From Hyphomicrobiales bacterium (lineage in GTDB: Bacteria > Pseudomonadota > Alphaproteobacteria > Rhizobiales > Beijerinckiaceae): 37,604 nucleotides of DNA. Positions 7,991 through 16,349 of the stretch are shown piece after piece. Within the stretch, counting starts at the first letter, position 1; each line of letters opens with the position of its first letter. The position numbers and the translations under genes were made by a program. The notes under the pieces are model-generated. The model saw only the letters and a program-made list of their open reading frames with translations, did not search any database and was not told where the DNA came from. The DNA lies in assembly GCA_027489835.1 (NCBI GenBank), contig JAIXZF010000083.1, positions 1 through 37,604 on the forward strand, written 5' to 3'.

Positions 7991-9553
7991 TCAGCCCGCC
8001 TGCCAGATGAGGAGCAGCAGGAGCGCGATGGCCCAGAGCGCGGCCGTGCTCCAGCGGTTCCGGCGCGCCTCGGCCCGGCCGATGGCCTCGATGCTGGCGG
8101 CGTCCAGCGTGACGCCCTCGGCGCCGGCCTCCTCGAGCCGGCCGAGCAGGCGCTCGGTGCGGGTCACGGTCTCCGGCAGTTGCGCCACCGCGCCGACCAG
8201 CGAGCGGATGCCGCGCCCGGCATCCTCGATGCGGCCGACAGGTCCGAGATTGCGGGCGATCCAGTCCCGCACCACGGGCTCGGCGGTGCTCCACATATCG
8301 AGCCTGGGGTCGAGCATCCGGCCGACGCCCTCGACCACCACCATGGTCTTCTGCAGCATGACCAGTTCGGTCCGCGTCTTCATGTCGAACAGGCCGGTGA
8401 TCTCGAACAGCAGCGTCAGCACCTTCGCCATCGAGATCTCGTCGGCGCTACGGTTGTGGATCGGCTCGCCCACGGCGCGGATAGCCTGGGCGAAATCCGC
8501 CACCGAATGATGAGCCGGCACATAGCCAGCCTCGAAATGGACCTCGGCGACGCGCACATAGTCGCGGGTGATGAAGCCGAGCAGGATCTCGGCAAGAAAG
8601 CGGCGCTCCTTCGGCCCGAGCCGGCCCATGATGCCGCCATCGACCGCGACGAGCCGACCCTCGGCATCCACGAACAGGTTTCCCGGGTGCATGTCGGCAT
8701 GGAAGAAGCCGTCGCGGAGCGTCTGGCGCAGGAAGGACTGGATGACGGTTCGCCCCAGCGCGACGCGGTCATGGCCGGCCGCCTCGATGGCGGCCACGTC
8801 CGACAGGCGCACGCCGTCGATCCACTCGGCCACGAGGACGTCGCGGCCCGTCAGCTCCCAATCGGGGCGGGGCACGCGGAAATCGGCATCGCCCGCGGTG
8901 TTCTCCGCCAGCTCGGACAACGCCGCCGCCTCGAGCCGGAGGTCCATCTCCATGGTGACCGAGCGGATCAGCGTGTCGACCACGCCGGTGATCCTGAGCC
9001 GCTTGGCCTCGGGCGAATAGTGCTCGGCGAGTTCCGCGCCACGCCTCATGGCCTTCAGGTCTGTCGCAAAGCGTTCACGGATGCGCGGGCGCAGCACCTT
9101 CACCGCGACCTTGCGGCCGTCGACGGTGAGGGCGGGGTGGACCTGGGAGATCGAGGCCGCGGCGATCGAGGGCTCGAAGGCGCTGAACGCCTCCGCGAGC
9201 GGCTTGCCGAGCGAGGCCTCGACCGTCGCGACGGCGAGATCGTGGCCGAAGGGCTCCATCCGGTCCTGCAGCAGCGACAGATCGGCCGCCACGCGCTGGC
9301 CCACCACATCGGGCCGCGTCGCCAGGAACTGGCCGAACTTGACGTGGCTGGGACCAAGCCTCGTCAGCGCGGCGGCGAGCCTCTCGGCCGAGCCGCCGGC
9401 ATTGCGGCGTTCGACGAGGCGCGCCAGCTTCAGCCCCCAGCGCGCCGGGCCGGGCGGCAGGGCGGCGGGTTCGACCAGCGCCAGCGCGCCCTCGCGCGCC
9501 AGCACGAAGCCGACGCGGCCGAGCCTTGCGAGGGAGGCGAGCGTGGTGAGCAC
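7991..9553 (-). CDS. ubiB: UbiB-family atypical kinase/ATPase for ubiquinone biosynthesis
   Basis: A 520-aa member of the ABC1/COQ8/UbiB protein-kinase-like family, needed for ubiquinone biosynthesis and thought to act as an ATPase on lipid intermediates at the membrane. The family-specific KxGQ motif reads HVKFGQFLATRPDVV (about residue 110). The invariant Lys is in VAVKVLRP, the catalytic loop is HADMHPGNLFVD, and the metal-binding Asp is in AVDGGIMGRLG. One C-terminal hydrophobic segment (last 20 residues, AALWAIALLLLLIWQAG) anchors it in the membrane. ubiE lies 20 bp upstream, giving a ubiE-ubiB pair. The start ATG at 9553 gives the usual Rhizobiales N-terminus. Confidence 0.93.
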   Translation of the reverse strand: MLTTLASLARLGRVGFVLAREGALALVEPAALPPGPARWGLKLARLVERRNAGGSAERLAAALTRLGPSHVKFGQFLATRPDVVGQRVAADLSLLQDRMEPFGHDLAVATVEASLGKPLAEAFSAFEPSIAAASISQVHPALTVDGRKVAVKVLRPRIRERFATDLKAMRRGAELAEHYSPEAKRLRITGVVDTLIRSVTMEMDLRLEAAALSELAENTAGDADFRVPRPDWELTGRDVLVAEWIDGVRLSDVAAIEAAGHDRVALGRTVIQSFLRQTLRDGFFHADMHPGNLFVDAEGRLVAVDGGIMGRLGPKERRFLAEILLGFITRDYVRVAEVHFEAGYVPAHHSVADFAQAIRAVGEPIHNRSADEISMAKVLTLLFEITGLFDMKTRTELVMLQKTMVVVEGVGRMLDPRLDMWSTAEPVVRDWIARNLGPVGRIEDAGRGIRSLVGAVAQLPETVTRTERLLGRLEEAGAEGVTLDAASIEAIGRAEARRNRWSTAALWAIALLLLLIWQAG

Positions 9554-9573
9554 TGGCGGTCAGCAGCCTTCGT

Positions 9574-10365
9574 TCAAAGCTTCCAGCCCGAATGGATGGC
9601 CACCACGCCGCCGGTGAGCGGCGTGTGGCTCACCCGGGCGAAGCCGGCATCCGCGATCATGCGCTCGAAGGCCTTCGGCCTGGGGAACTTGCGGATCGAT
9701 TCAACCAGATAGCGGTAGGGCTCGCCATCTCCCGCCACGAGCCTGCCCATCGGCGGGATGACGTTGAAGGAATAGGCCTCGTAGACACGGTCCAGCCCCG
9801 GCACGTCGACATGGCTGAACTCGAGGCAGAGGAGGCGGCCGCCGCGCCTGAGCACGCGGTGCGCCTCGGCGAGCGCGCGGTCGATCCGGGGCACGTTCCT
9901 GATGCCGAAGGCGATGGTGTAGGCGTCGTAGGCGCCCGATTCCAGCGGCAGTTCCTCGGCATTGGCCTCGATGAAGCCGATGCGCGCATCGCCCGGAAAG
10001 CGCTTGTCGGCGCGCTCGCGGCCGACGCCGAGCATGTCCCCGTTGATGTCGAGCACGGTGACGCGCGTGTCCGGCCCGCCTGCCTCCAGCACGCGGAAGG
10101 CGACGTCTCCCGTGCCGCCGGCGACGTCGAGATGCGCGAAGGGGCGCGTCTTCGAGGGCCGCACCATCGAGACGAGCACATCCTTCCAGACCCGGTGCAG
10201 GCCCGCGGACATCACGTCGTTCATCAGGTCGTAGCGCGCCGCGACCTTGTGGAAGACATCGTCGACACGGCCCTGCTTTTCGGCGAGCGGAACTGTCTCG
10301 AAGCCGAAATGGGTGCTGGCCTCGGCGTCGCCGGGCGCGGGAAACGGGTTGTGCTCGCCAGTCAT
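9574..10365 (-). CDS. ubiE: Demethylmenaquinone/ubiquinone C-methyltransferase UbiE
   Basis: A 263-aa class I SAM methyltransferase; C-methylation of 2-polyprenyl-6-methoxy-1,4-benzoquinol in ubiquinone synthesis. The first signature is VFHKVAARYDLMNDVMSAG (about 40-58). SAM motif I is HLDVAGGTGDVAFRVL. The second UbiE signature is spread over ESGAYDAYTIAFGIRNVPRID, given here as YDAYTIAFGIRNV, then RGGRLLCLEFSHV and a C-terminal GWKL. The start ATG at 10365 was chosen over upstream in-frame codons because the residues further up (Ser/Arg-rich) do not belong to the family. It is divergent from mutM across 67 bp. Confidence 0.95.
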   Translation of the reverse strand: MTGEHNPFPAPGDAEASTHFGFETVPLAEKQGRVDDVFHKVAARYDLMNDVMSAGLHRVWKDVLVSMVRPSKTRPFAHLDVAGGTGDVAFRVLEAGGPDTRVTVLDINGDMLGVGRERADKRFPGDARIGFIEANAEELPLESGAYDAYTIAFGIRNVPRIDRALAEAHRVLRRGGRLLCLEFSHVDVPGLDRVYEAYSFNVIPPMGRLVAGDGEPYRYLVESIRKFPRPKAFERMIADAGFARVSHTPLTGGVVAIHSGWKL

Positions 10366-10432
10366 CGCGCACACATAGCGAAATCCGCACAGGCGCGCCA
10401 TGCCGGCGTGTCGCCGCAGCCCGGGGCCGACC

Positions 10433-11323
10433 ATGCCAGAATTGCCGGAAGTCGAGACGGTTCGGCGCGGGCTCGAGCCCGTGCTGGTCGGCGCCCGCAT
10501 CGAGCGGATGACGCTGGGGCGGGACGGGCTGCGCTTTCCCTTCCCCTCGCGCTTCCGCGAGCGGATCGAGGGGCAGACGGTCGCCTCGCTCAGCCGCCGG
10601 GCGAAGTATCTCGTCGCCGAGCTCGGCTCCGGCGAGGCGCTCATCATGCATCTGGGCATGACGGGCCGCTTCATCATCGAGCCGCCCTCGGGCCCGGCGC
10701 AGGAGCCCGGCGAGTTCTACGACGCGATCACGCGGCACGCGGCGCACGATCATGTCGCGTTCGAGCTCGGGCCGCGCGGGCGCATCACCTACAACGACGT
10801 CAGGCGCTTCGGCTTCATGGACCTCGCGCCGCTGGCGGGGCTGGCCGAGTCGCGGCACTTCGCCCGGATGGGCATCGAGCCGCTCGGCAACGCGCTGTCG
10901 GGCGAGACGCTGGCGAAGCTGTTCGCCGGCAAGCTCGCGCCGCTGAAGGCCGCGCTGCTCGACCAGAGCCTGATCGCGGGCCTCGGCAACATCTATGTCT
11001 GCGAGGCGCTGTTCCGCGCGGGCCTCAGCCCCGAAGCGCCGGCGGGGAGCCTCGCCACCGCGACGGGCCGCCCCCGGCCCAAGGCGCACGAACTCGCCCA
11101 GATCATCCGCGATGTGCTGGAGGAAGCCATCCTCGCCGGGGGCTCGACGCTGCGCGATTTCGCCCACACGGATGGCTCGCTGGGCTATTTCCAGCACCGC
11201 TTCCAGGTCTACGACCGCGAGGGCCAGCCCTGCCTGAAGCCGGGCTGCACGGGCCATGTGGCGCGGCTGGTGCAATCGGGCCGCTCGACCTTCCACTGCG
11301 CGATCTGCCAGCCGAAGCGGTGA
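10433..11323 (+). CDS. mutM: Formamidopyrimidine-DNA glycosylase (Fpg)
   Basis: A 296-aa bifunctional DNA glycosylase/AP lyase removing 8-oxoguanine and FaPy lesions. The start ATG at 10433 gives MPELPEVETVRRG, where Pro2 is the catalytic nucleophile after Met removal and Glu3 is conserved; any longer start would bury it. The beta-hairpin Lys is in SRRAKYLVAEL (about 60). The H2TH region is DQSLIAGLGNIYVCEALF. The C-terminal zinc finger has C-X4-C (CLKPGC) then C-X2-C (CAICQ) with the QSGRSTFHC strand. It stands alone, divergent from ubiE and followed by a palindromic repeat. Confidence 0.96.
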   Translation: MPELPEVETVRRGLEPVLVGARIERMTLGRDGLRFPFPSRFRERIEGQTVASLSRRAKYLVAELGSGEALIMHLGMTGRFIIEPPSGPAQEPGEFYDAITRHAAHDHVAFELGPRGRITYNDVRRFGFMDLAPLAGLAESRHFARMGIEPLGNALSGETLAKLFAGKLAPLKAALLDQSLIAGLGNIYVCEALFRAGLSPEAPAGSLATATGRPRPKAHELAQIIRDVLEEAILAGGSTLRDFAHTDGSLGYFQHRFQVYDREGQPCLKPGCTGHVARLVQSGRSTFHCAICQPKR

Positions 11324-11341
11324 GCGGACATTCATGATGCC

Positions 11342-11445
11342 GGTGTCATCCCCGGCGCGCCAGGACGGCGCGGGAAGGGGATCCACGACGGGGCGCTTCG
11401 ACGATGGACCCCTTCCCGGCCCTGCGGGCCGCCGGGGATGACACC
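11342..11445. repeat. REP-like long imperfect palindrome (104 bp)
   Basis: The outer arms GGTGTCATCCCCGGCG (11342-11357) and CGCCGGGGATGACACC (11430-11445) are a perfect 16-bp inverted pair. Inside, GGGAAGGGGATCCA and TGGACCCCTTCCC pair with one bulged base. The whole can form a long hairpin or cruciform. GTCATCCCCGG-type palindromes are a well-known dispersed intergenic repeat class in alphaproteobacteria. It lies between convergent mutM and the fumarase gene and may also stop transcription from both sides. Only one copy is in this window. Confidence 0.75.
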
Positions 11446-11499
11446 ATCGCAAACTGCGGCGCGTCGACCCTCGAATCTGGCCGCTCGCCGCGCTTGAGC

Positions 11500-13128
11500 T
11501 CAGCCCAGGTTCAGTTCCTTGAAGAAGTCATTGCCCTTATCGTCGATGACGATGAAGGCGGGGAAGTTCTCGACCTCGATCTTCCAGACCGCCTCCATGC
11601 CGAGCTCGGGGTAGTCCAGAACCTCGACCTTGCGGATGCAGTCCTGCGCGAGGCGGGCGGCGGGGCCGCCGACCGAGCCGAGATAGAAGCCGCCATGGGC
11701 CTTGCAGGCCTCGCGCACCGAGGCCGAGCGGTTGCCTTTGGCGAGCATCACCATCGAGCCGCCGAAGGACTGGAACTGGTCGACATAGCCGTCCATGCGT
11801 CCCGCGGTGGTCGGCCCGAAGGCGCCCGAGGGCATGCCGACCGGGGTCTTGGCCGGCCCGGCGTAATAGACCGGGTGGTTGCGGAAATAGTCCGGCATGC
11901 CCTGGCCGGTCTCGAGCCGCTCGCGGATCTTCAGGTGGGCGAGGTCGCGCGCCACGACGATGGTGCCGGTGAGCGACAGCCGCGTCTTGACGGGATGGCG
12001 CGACAGCGCGGCCAGGATCTCGGGCATGGGCCGGCCGAGGTCGATGTGCACCACGTCGCCGCCGAGCGCCGCCTCGTCGACCTCCGGCATGTAGCGGGCG
12101 GGGTTGCGCTCCAGCTCCTCAAGGAAGATTCCGTCCCGCGTGATCTTGCCCACGGCCTGGCGGTCGGCGGAGCAAGACACGCCGAGCCCGATGGGCAGGC
12201 TCGCGCCATGGCGCGGCAGGCGAATGACGCGCACGTCGTAGCAGAAATACTTGCCGCCGAACTGCGCCCCGACGCCCAGCGACTGGGTGAGCTTATGGAC
12301 CTCCGCCTCCATCTCCAGATCGCGAAAGGCGTTGGCCCCGTCCGAGCCTTCGGTCGGCAGCCCGTCGAGATACTTGGTCGAGGCGAGCTTCACCGTCTTC
12401 ATGGTCTGCTCGGCCGAGAGACCGCCGATGACGATGGCGAGATGGTAGGGCGGGCAGGCGGCGGTGCCGAGCGTGAGGATCTTCTCCTTGAGGAAGGCCA
12501 TCATCCGGTCCTTCGTCAGCAGCGAAGGGGTGCCCTGGAAGAGCAGGCTCTTGTTGGCCGAGCCGCCGCCCTTGGCCACGAAGAGGAACTTGTAGGCCTC
12601 GGCGTAGGCGTCCTCCCCCTCGGCGTAGATCTCGATCTGGGCCGGAAGGTTGGTCTTCGTGTTGCGTTCCTCGAACATCGAGATCGGCGCAAGCTGCGAA
12701 TAGCGCAGGTTGCGCTTGAGATAGGCGTCCATCACGCCCTGCCCGATGGCGCCCTCGTCGCCGCCCTCGGTCCAGACGCGGCGGCCCTTCTTGCCCATGA
12801 CGATGGCTGTGCCCGTGTCCTGGCACATGGGCAGGACGCCGCCCGCCGCGATGTTGGCGTTCTTGAGAAGGTCGTAGGCGACGAAGCGGTCGTTGGAGGT
12901 GGCCTCGGGATCGTCGAGGATCGAGGCGAGCTGCTTCAGATGCGCGGGGCGCAGCAGGTGGTTGATGTCGATGAAGGCCTGCTCGGCCAGAAGCCTGATC
13001 GCCTCGGGCTCGACCTTGAGGATGTCGCGCCCCTCGAAGCTGCGGAGCCCGACGCCGTCCGAGCCGAGCTTGCGGTAGGCGGTCCCGTCGGGCCCGAGCG
13101 GAAACAGGGAGGGCGTGACGGACGACAT
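11500..13128 (-). CDS. Fumarate hydratase class I (4Fe-4S)
   Basis: A 542-aa iron-sulfur fumarase of the FumA/FumB type; interconverts fumarate and malate in the TCA cycle. The three cluster cysteines are C102 (LPMCQDTGTA), C225 (GTAACPPYHL) and C319 (GLGVSCSADRQ), with the spacing of the E. coli enzyme. The N-terminal alpha domain and C-terminal beta domain (from about 355; TAGRMDGYVDQF, then ENFPAFIVIDDKGND) are both complete. GGAG lies 7 nt upstream of the start ATG. It is a single gene on the minus strand; ptsN downstream is about 2 kb away on the map in transcription order only through hpf/rpoN, which lie upstream, so it is not part of that cluster. Such enzymes are oxygen- and superoxide-sensitive. 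Confidence 0.94.
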   Translation of the reverse strand: MSSVTPSLFPLGPDGTAYRKLGSDGVGLRSFEGRDILKVEPEAIRLLAEQAFIDINHLLRPAHLKQLASILDDPEATSNDRFVAYDLLKNANIAAGGVLPMCQDTGTAIVMGKKGRRVWTEGGDEGAIGQGVMDAYLKRNLRYSQLAPISMFEERNTKTNLPAQIEIYAEGEDAYAEAYKFLFVAKGGGSANKSLLFQGTPSLLTKDRMMAFLKEKILTLGTAACPPYHLAIVIGGLSAEQTMKTVKLASTKYLDGLPTEGSDGANAFRDLEMEAEVHKLTQSLGVGAQFGGKYFCYDVRVIRLPRHGASLPIGLGVSCSADRQAVGKITRDGIFLEELERNPARYMPEVDEAALGGDVVHIDLGRPMPEILAALSRHPVKTRLSLTGTIVVARDLAHLKIRERLETGQGMPDYFRNHPVYYAGPAKTPVGMPSGAFGPTTAGRMDGYVDQFQSFGGSMVMLAKGNRSASVREACKAHGGFYLGSVGGPAARLAQDCIRKVEVLDYPELGMEAVWKIEVENFPAFIVIDDKGNDFFKELNLG

Positions 13129-13250
13129 GGACGGGCTCCGGAAACGAGGCGCTGCTGCCCTGTCCTTAGCCGCCGGGCCGCCTCATTCCAAGTCAACCAA
13201 AGCAGGGAGCGCAACCCCACAGAGCGGTGCCTCGGGGCCGCCGCGCCTGG

Positions 13251-13712
13251 TCAGGCGGCCTTCGCCGGGTTCTCGGTGAGGATGGCGTAGACCGCGCTGG
13301 CGTCATAGGCGCTGCGGATGCGCTCGAGGGTGGAGCGGTCGCGCAGCACGCGGGCGACGCGCGCCAGCGCCTTCAGGTGGTCGGCGCCCGCGCCTTCCGG
13401 CGCGAGCAGCACGAACATGATGTCGACCGGCTGGCCGTCCAGCGCATCGAAGTCGATCGGCTTCTCGAGCCTCACGAACATGCCGCGCAGCTTGTCGAGG
13501 CTGCGCAGGCGGCCATGGGGGATGGCGATGCCGTCGCCGATGCCGGTCGAGCCGAGCCGCTCGCGCTGGAGCAGGGTCTCGAAGATCTCCCGCTCGGGCA
13601 GGCCGGTGTTCGCGGCCGCACGGACGGCGATTTCCTGAAGCGCCTGCTTCTTGCCGTTGACCTTCAACGGGGCAAGCACGGCGTCGGGGGTGAGAAGGTC
13701 GTGCAGGATCAT
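13251..13712 (-). CDS. ptsN: Nitrogen-regulatory phosphotransferase protein EIIA-Ntr
   Basis: A 153-aa EIIA domain of the nitrogen PTS (PtsP-NPr-EIIANtr), a regulatory phosphorelay with no sugar transport role. The phosphorylated His is H66 in GIGDGIAIPHGRL. Other family features are LQRERLGSTGIG before it and DIMFVLLAPEGAGADHLKAL after it, where a second conserved His lies. It ends the rpoN-hpf-ptsN run (88-bp gap after hpf), the usual gene order in alphaproteobacteria. The start ATG at 13712 gives the normal length. Confidence 0.95.
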   Translation of the reverse strand: MILHDLLTPDAVLAPLKVNGKKQALQEIAVRAAANTGLPEREIFETLLQRERLGSTGIGDGIAIPHGRLRSLDKLRGMFVRLEKPIDFDALDGQPVDIMFVLLAPEGAGADHLKALARVARVLRDRSTLERIRSAYDASAVYAILTENPAKAA

Positions 13713-13801
13713 GGTGGTCCCATATGATGCATCTTGCGTGCCGAAAAGCCCGAAGGCCGCGGCAGATCATCATTCCTGTGCGTGGCTCGCGTGGAGGCCG
13801 C

Positions 13802-14398
13802 TTATGACAACGCCGCCGGCGGATCGATCCATCCAATGTTGCCGTCGCGGCGGCGATATACGATGTTCACGCGGCCGTTGCCAGCATTTCTGAACACGAG
13901 CACCGGGGCGCCGGTCATGTCGAGCTCGGACACGGCGTTGCCGACGCTCAGCTCATGCAGGTTGCGCGTGGTCTCGGCGACGATGGCCGGGTGGACGCCG
14001 TTCGCCGGGCCGGACTCGTCGGCATGCTCCTCGGCGTCCTCATCGGGGGCGGCGATCACATAGCTCGGCATCTCGGTGAGGACGCGCCGCTCCTGCGCGG
14101 CGCCCGAATGGTCCTTCAGCCGGCGCTTGTAGCGGCGCAGGCGCTTCTCCATGCGCTCGACCATGCGGTCCAGGCTCTGGTACGCGTCATGGGCGGACCC
14201 CGACGCCTCCAGCGTGATGCCCGATGAGAGATGCAGCACCGCGTCGCTGCGGAAGCCGGTGCCGTCTTTGGCGACTGTCACATGCCCGTTGAAGGTGCCC
14301 TCGTAGTACTTGCCGAGCGCCGATCCCACGCGCTGCTCCGCCTGGGCGCGGATCGCCTCGCCGACATCGAGATTCTTGCCCGACACGCGCAGACCCAT
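13802..14398 (-). CDS. hpf: Ribosome hibernation promoting factor, long form
   Basis: A 198-aa long HPF that dimerises 70S ribosomes into inactive 100S particles in stationary phase. The N-terminal S30AE domain (about 1-105) starts LRVSGKNLDVGEAIRAQ and ends with the basic helix RMEKRLRRYKRRLKDH. An acidic linker (DEDAEEHADES, about 119-129) leads to the C-terminal dimerisation domain (about 138-195: ELSVGNAVSELDMTGAP, then RVNIVYRRRDGNIGWID). AAGGAG lies 7 nt before the ATG. It lies between rpoN and ptsN, 129 bp after rpoN. Confidence 0.94.
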   Translation of the reverse strand: MGLRVSGKNLDVGEAIRAQAEQRVGSALGKYYEGTFNGHVTVAKDGTGFRSDAVLHLSSGITLEASGSAHDAYQSLDRMVERMEKRLRRYKRRLKDHSGAAQERRVLTEMPSYVIAAPDEDAEEHADESGPANGVHPAIVAETTRNLHELSVGNAVSELDMTGAPVLVFRNAGNGRVNIVYRRRDGNIGWIDPPAALS

Positions 14399-14527
14399 GG
14401 TTCGTCTCCTTCAGTCTCGGGAGCGCCGCGGGCCCAAAGGTCAAGCCGCATGACCGGCCGCACCCGGTCGTCCCAAGGTGTGTTCTGGCGCCGATCCTGT
14501 CAACGCATTCCAGCGGTCGCCGCGCGC

Positions 14528-16138
14528 TCAGCGGGCCGCGGCTCCATCGCGCTGGCGGGCCCGCCTCCGCTCCATGGAGGAGCCGATGCCGAGCGCCTCG
14601 CGGTACTTGGCGACGGTGCGGCGGGCGATCTCGATGCCCTGCTCGCGCAGCTTCACCACGATGGCGTCGTCGGACAGCACGTCGCGCGCGCCCTCACCGT
14701 CCACGAGCTGCCGGATGCGGTGGCGCACCGCCTCGGCGGAATGCGCCTCGCCATAGCCGGTGGATGCGATGGCGGCCGTGAAGAAGTATTTCATCTCGAA
14801 CAGCCCGCGCGGGCTGATCAGATACTTGTTGGACGTCACGCGCGAAACCGTCGACTCGTGCATCGCGATGGCATCGGCGACCGTCTTGAGGTTGAGCGGC
14901 CGCAGATGCTCGACGCCGTAGGCGAAGAACGCATCCTGCTGCCGCACGATCTCGCTGGCGACCTTGAGGATGGTGCGCGCCCGCTGCTCGAGGCTTCGCG
15001 TCAGCCAGTTCGCCGTCTGCAGGCATTCGGCGATGAAGGCCTTCTCGACATCGTTGCGAGCCACCTTGCTGACCTTGGCATGGTAGGTCTGGTTGACCAG
15101 CACGCGCGGCAGGGTGTCGGGGTTGAGGTCGATCAGCCAGGAGCCGTCCGGGGCGGCCCGCACGATCACGTCCGGCGTCACGGTCTGGGCCGCGCCGCCG
15201 CCGTAGCCCCGCCCCGGCTTGGGATCGAGCTCACGAATCTCGGCCATCATCTCGGCGAGGTCTTCCTCGTCGACGCCGCAGATGCGGCGCAGCTGGGCAA
15301 GATCACGGCGCGCCAGCAGCGGAAGATTGGCCACCAGCGCCGCCATGGCGGGGTCGAAGCGGTCCCGCTCCTTCAGCTGGATGGTCAGGCATTCGGCGAT
15401 GTCGCGCGCGCCGATGCCGCTGGGCTCGAAGGTGTGGATCACCGACAGCACCCGCTCGACCCGCGCGACCTCGACGCCAAGGCGCTCCGCGATGTCGGCG
15501 CAGGGCTCCGAGAGGTAACCGGCCTCGTCGATGGCGTCGATCAGGTGCCGGCCGATCAACCTGTCGCCCGGGTCGGAAATGGCGATGTCGAGCTGCGCGC
15601 CGAGGACGTCGCCGAGTGTCTGCTCGACCGAAAGCGTCTCCTCGAAGCCGGGCAGGTCCTCGTCGAAGTTCGCAGACCCGCCGGGGCCGACGGCGCCGCC
15701 GCCCATGACCGGCAGCATGTCCTCGGCGACGCGCTCATGGCGCGCCACGGCCGGCCCTTCATCCTGAAAGACATTGTCGAGCCGCGTGCCGAGGCCATCC
15801 TCGATGCTCTGGCGGCCGGTCGCAAGCTCGTCGGCATACCAGTCTGGCTGCGCCGGCTCGTCAAACCGGTCGGCTGCGTCGGCGGCCGCACCGAGCCCCT
15901 CGCCCTCGAAGCCGTCCCCGGGCCCGTCCTGGGCCGCGGCCTCGCGCTCGGCGGCCTCGAACTCGGGGCTCGCATCGGTGTCGGTGCGCTCGAGCAGCGG
16001 ATTGCGTTCGATCTCCGCTTCGACGAAGGCCTGAAGGTCGAGATGGGACAGCTGCAGCAGCTTGATCGCCTGCAGGAGCTGCGGCGTCATGACAAGGGAT
16101 TGCCCCTGCCTCATCTCCAGCTTGGCGGAAATGCTCAT
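14528..16138 (-). CDS. rpoN: RNA polymerase sigma-54 factor
   Basis: A 536-aa sigma-54. Region I (about 1-50) is Gln/Leu-rich (QSLVMTPQLLQAIKLLQLS) and contacts enhancer-binding ATPases. Region II (about 55-150) is long and acidic. The core-binding domain follows, then the HTH region around ALHESTVSRVTSNKYL (read as AMHESTVSRVTSNKYL), and the C-terminal RpoN box ARRTVAKYREALGI near 510-523, which reads the -24 element. It is the sixth-from-last gene of the lptC-lptA-lptB-rpoN-hpf-ptsN cluster. A TTGACC-N17-TAGCTT promoter candidate lies about 105 bp upstream. Confidence 0.96.
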   Translation of the reverse strand: MSISAKLEMRQGQSLVMTPQLLQAIKLLQLSHLDLQAFVEAEIERNPLLERTDTDASPEFEAAEREAAAQDGPGDGFEGEGLGAAADAADRFDEPAQPDWYADELATGRQSIEDGLGTRLDNVFQDEGPAVARHERVAEDMLPVMGGGAVGPGGSANFDEDLPGFEETLSVEQTLGDVLGAQLDIAISDPGDRLIGRHLIDAIDEAGYLSEPCADIAERLGVEVARVERVLSVIHTFEPSGIGARDIAECLTIQLKERDRFDPAMAALVANLPLLARRDLAQLRRICGVDEEDLAEMMAEIRELDPKPGRGYGGGAAQTVTPDVIVRAAPDGSWLIDLNPDTLPRVLVNQTYHAKVSKVARNDVEKAFIAECLQTANWLTRSLEQRARTILKVASEIVRQQDAFFAYGVEHLRPLNLKTVADAIAMHESTVSRVTSNKYLISPRGLFEMKYFFTAAIASTGYGEAHSAEAVRHRIRQLVDGEGARDVLSDDAIVVKLREQGIEIARRTVAKYREALGIGSSMERRRARQRDGAAAR

Positions 16139-16242
16139 GCGCCCCGCAGTCCCAGAACCCTGCCCCTGTACGAGCCCAAAATTTCATCCCCCGGCCGGCA
16201 CAAGCCCCGGCTCTCTCGGCATGAAACTTGCCTTGGCTTAAG

Positions 16243-16271
16243 AAGCTATGACGAGCGGCGTGGAAGGTCAA
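16243..16271 (-). promoter_or_regulatory. Candidate sigma-70 promoter of rpoN
   Basis: On the minus strand TTGACC (16271-16266) and TAGCTT (16248-16243) are separated by exactly 17 bases. The lead to the rpoN ATG is about 100 nt. It lies in the 211-bp gap between lptB and rpoN, so rpoN need not depend on lpt read-through. The -35 box is good and the -10 box weak. Confidence 0.4.
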
Positions 16272-16301
16272 AGGCCTGACGCGCCTTTTTCGCAATGCTT
16301 A

Positions 16302-16316
16302 ATCGTCTGTGACGAT
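16302..16316 (-). terminator. Small hairpin downstream of lptB
   Basis: A perfect 6-bp stem (ATCGTC / GACGAT) with a 3-nt loop, 33 nt after the lptB stop. On the minus strand it is followed by TAAGCATTG, not by a run of T, so it is at best a weak terminator or a 3'-end processing structure. Confidence 0.25.
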
Positions 16317-16349
16317 CCTGCGACAGTCGCGGCGCCCGCGAACCGGGCC

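Noticed and set aside
8630..8660. UbiB metal-binding motif reads DGG instead of DFG
   Set aside because: The second residue of this motif varies in the bacterial UbiB family, and the metal-binding Asp is present, so it does not suggest inactivation.
11228..11320. MutM zinc finger starting C-X4-C instead of C-X2-C
   Set aside because: The same spacing is common in alphaproteobacterial Fpg; all four cysteines are present.
14475..14503. TTGACA on the minus strand between rpoN and hpf as an hpf promoter
   Set aside because: The -35 box is perfect, but no acceptable -10 box lies 16-18 bases away (best is CACCTT).
6376..16279. Long + strand frames (540-680 codons) opposite amn, ubiB, the fumarase gene and rpoN
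   Set aside because: All are shadows of well-supported minus-strand genes; they have no family motifs and are Arg/Gly/Ala-rich.
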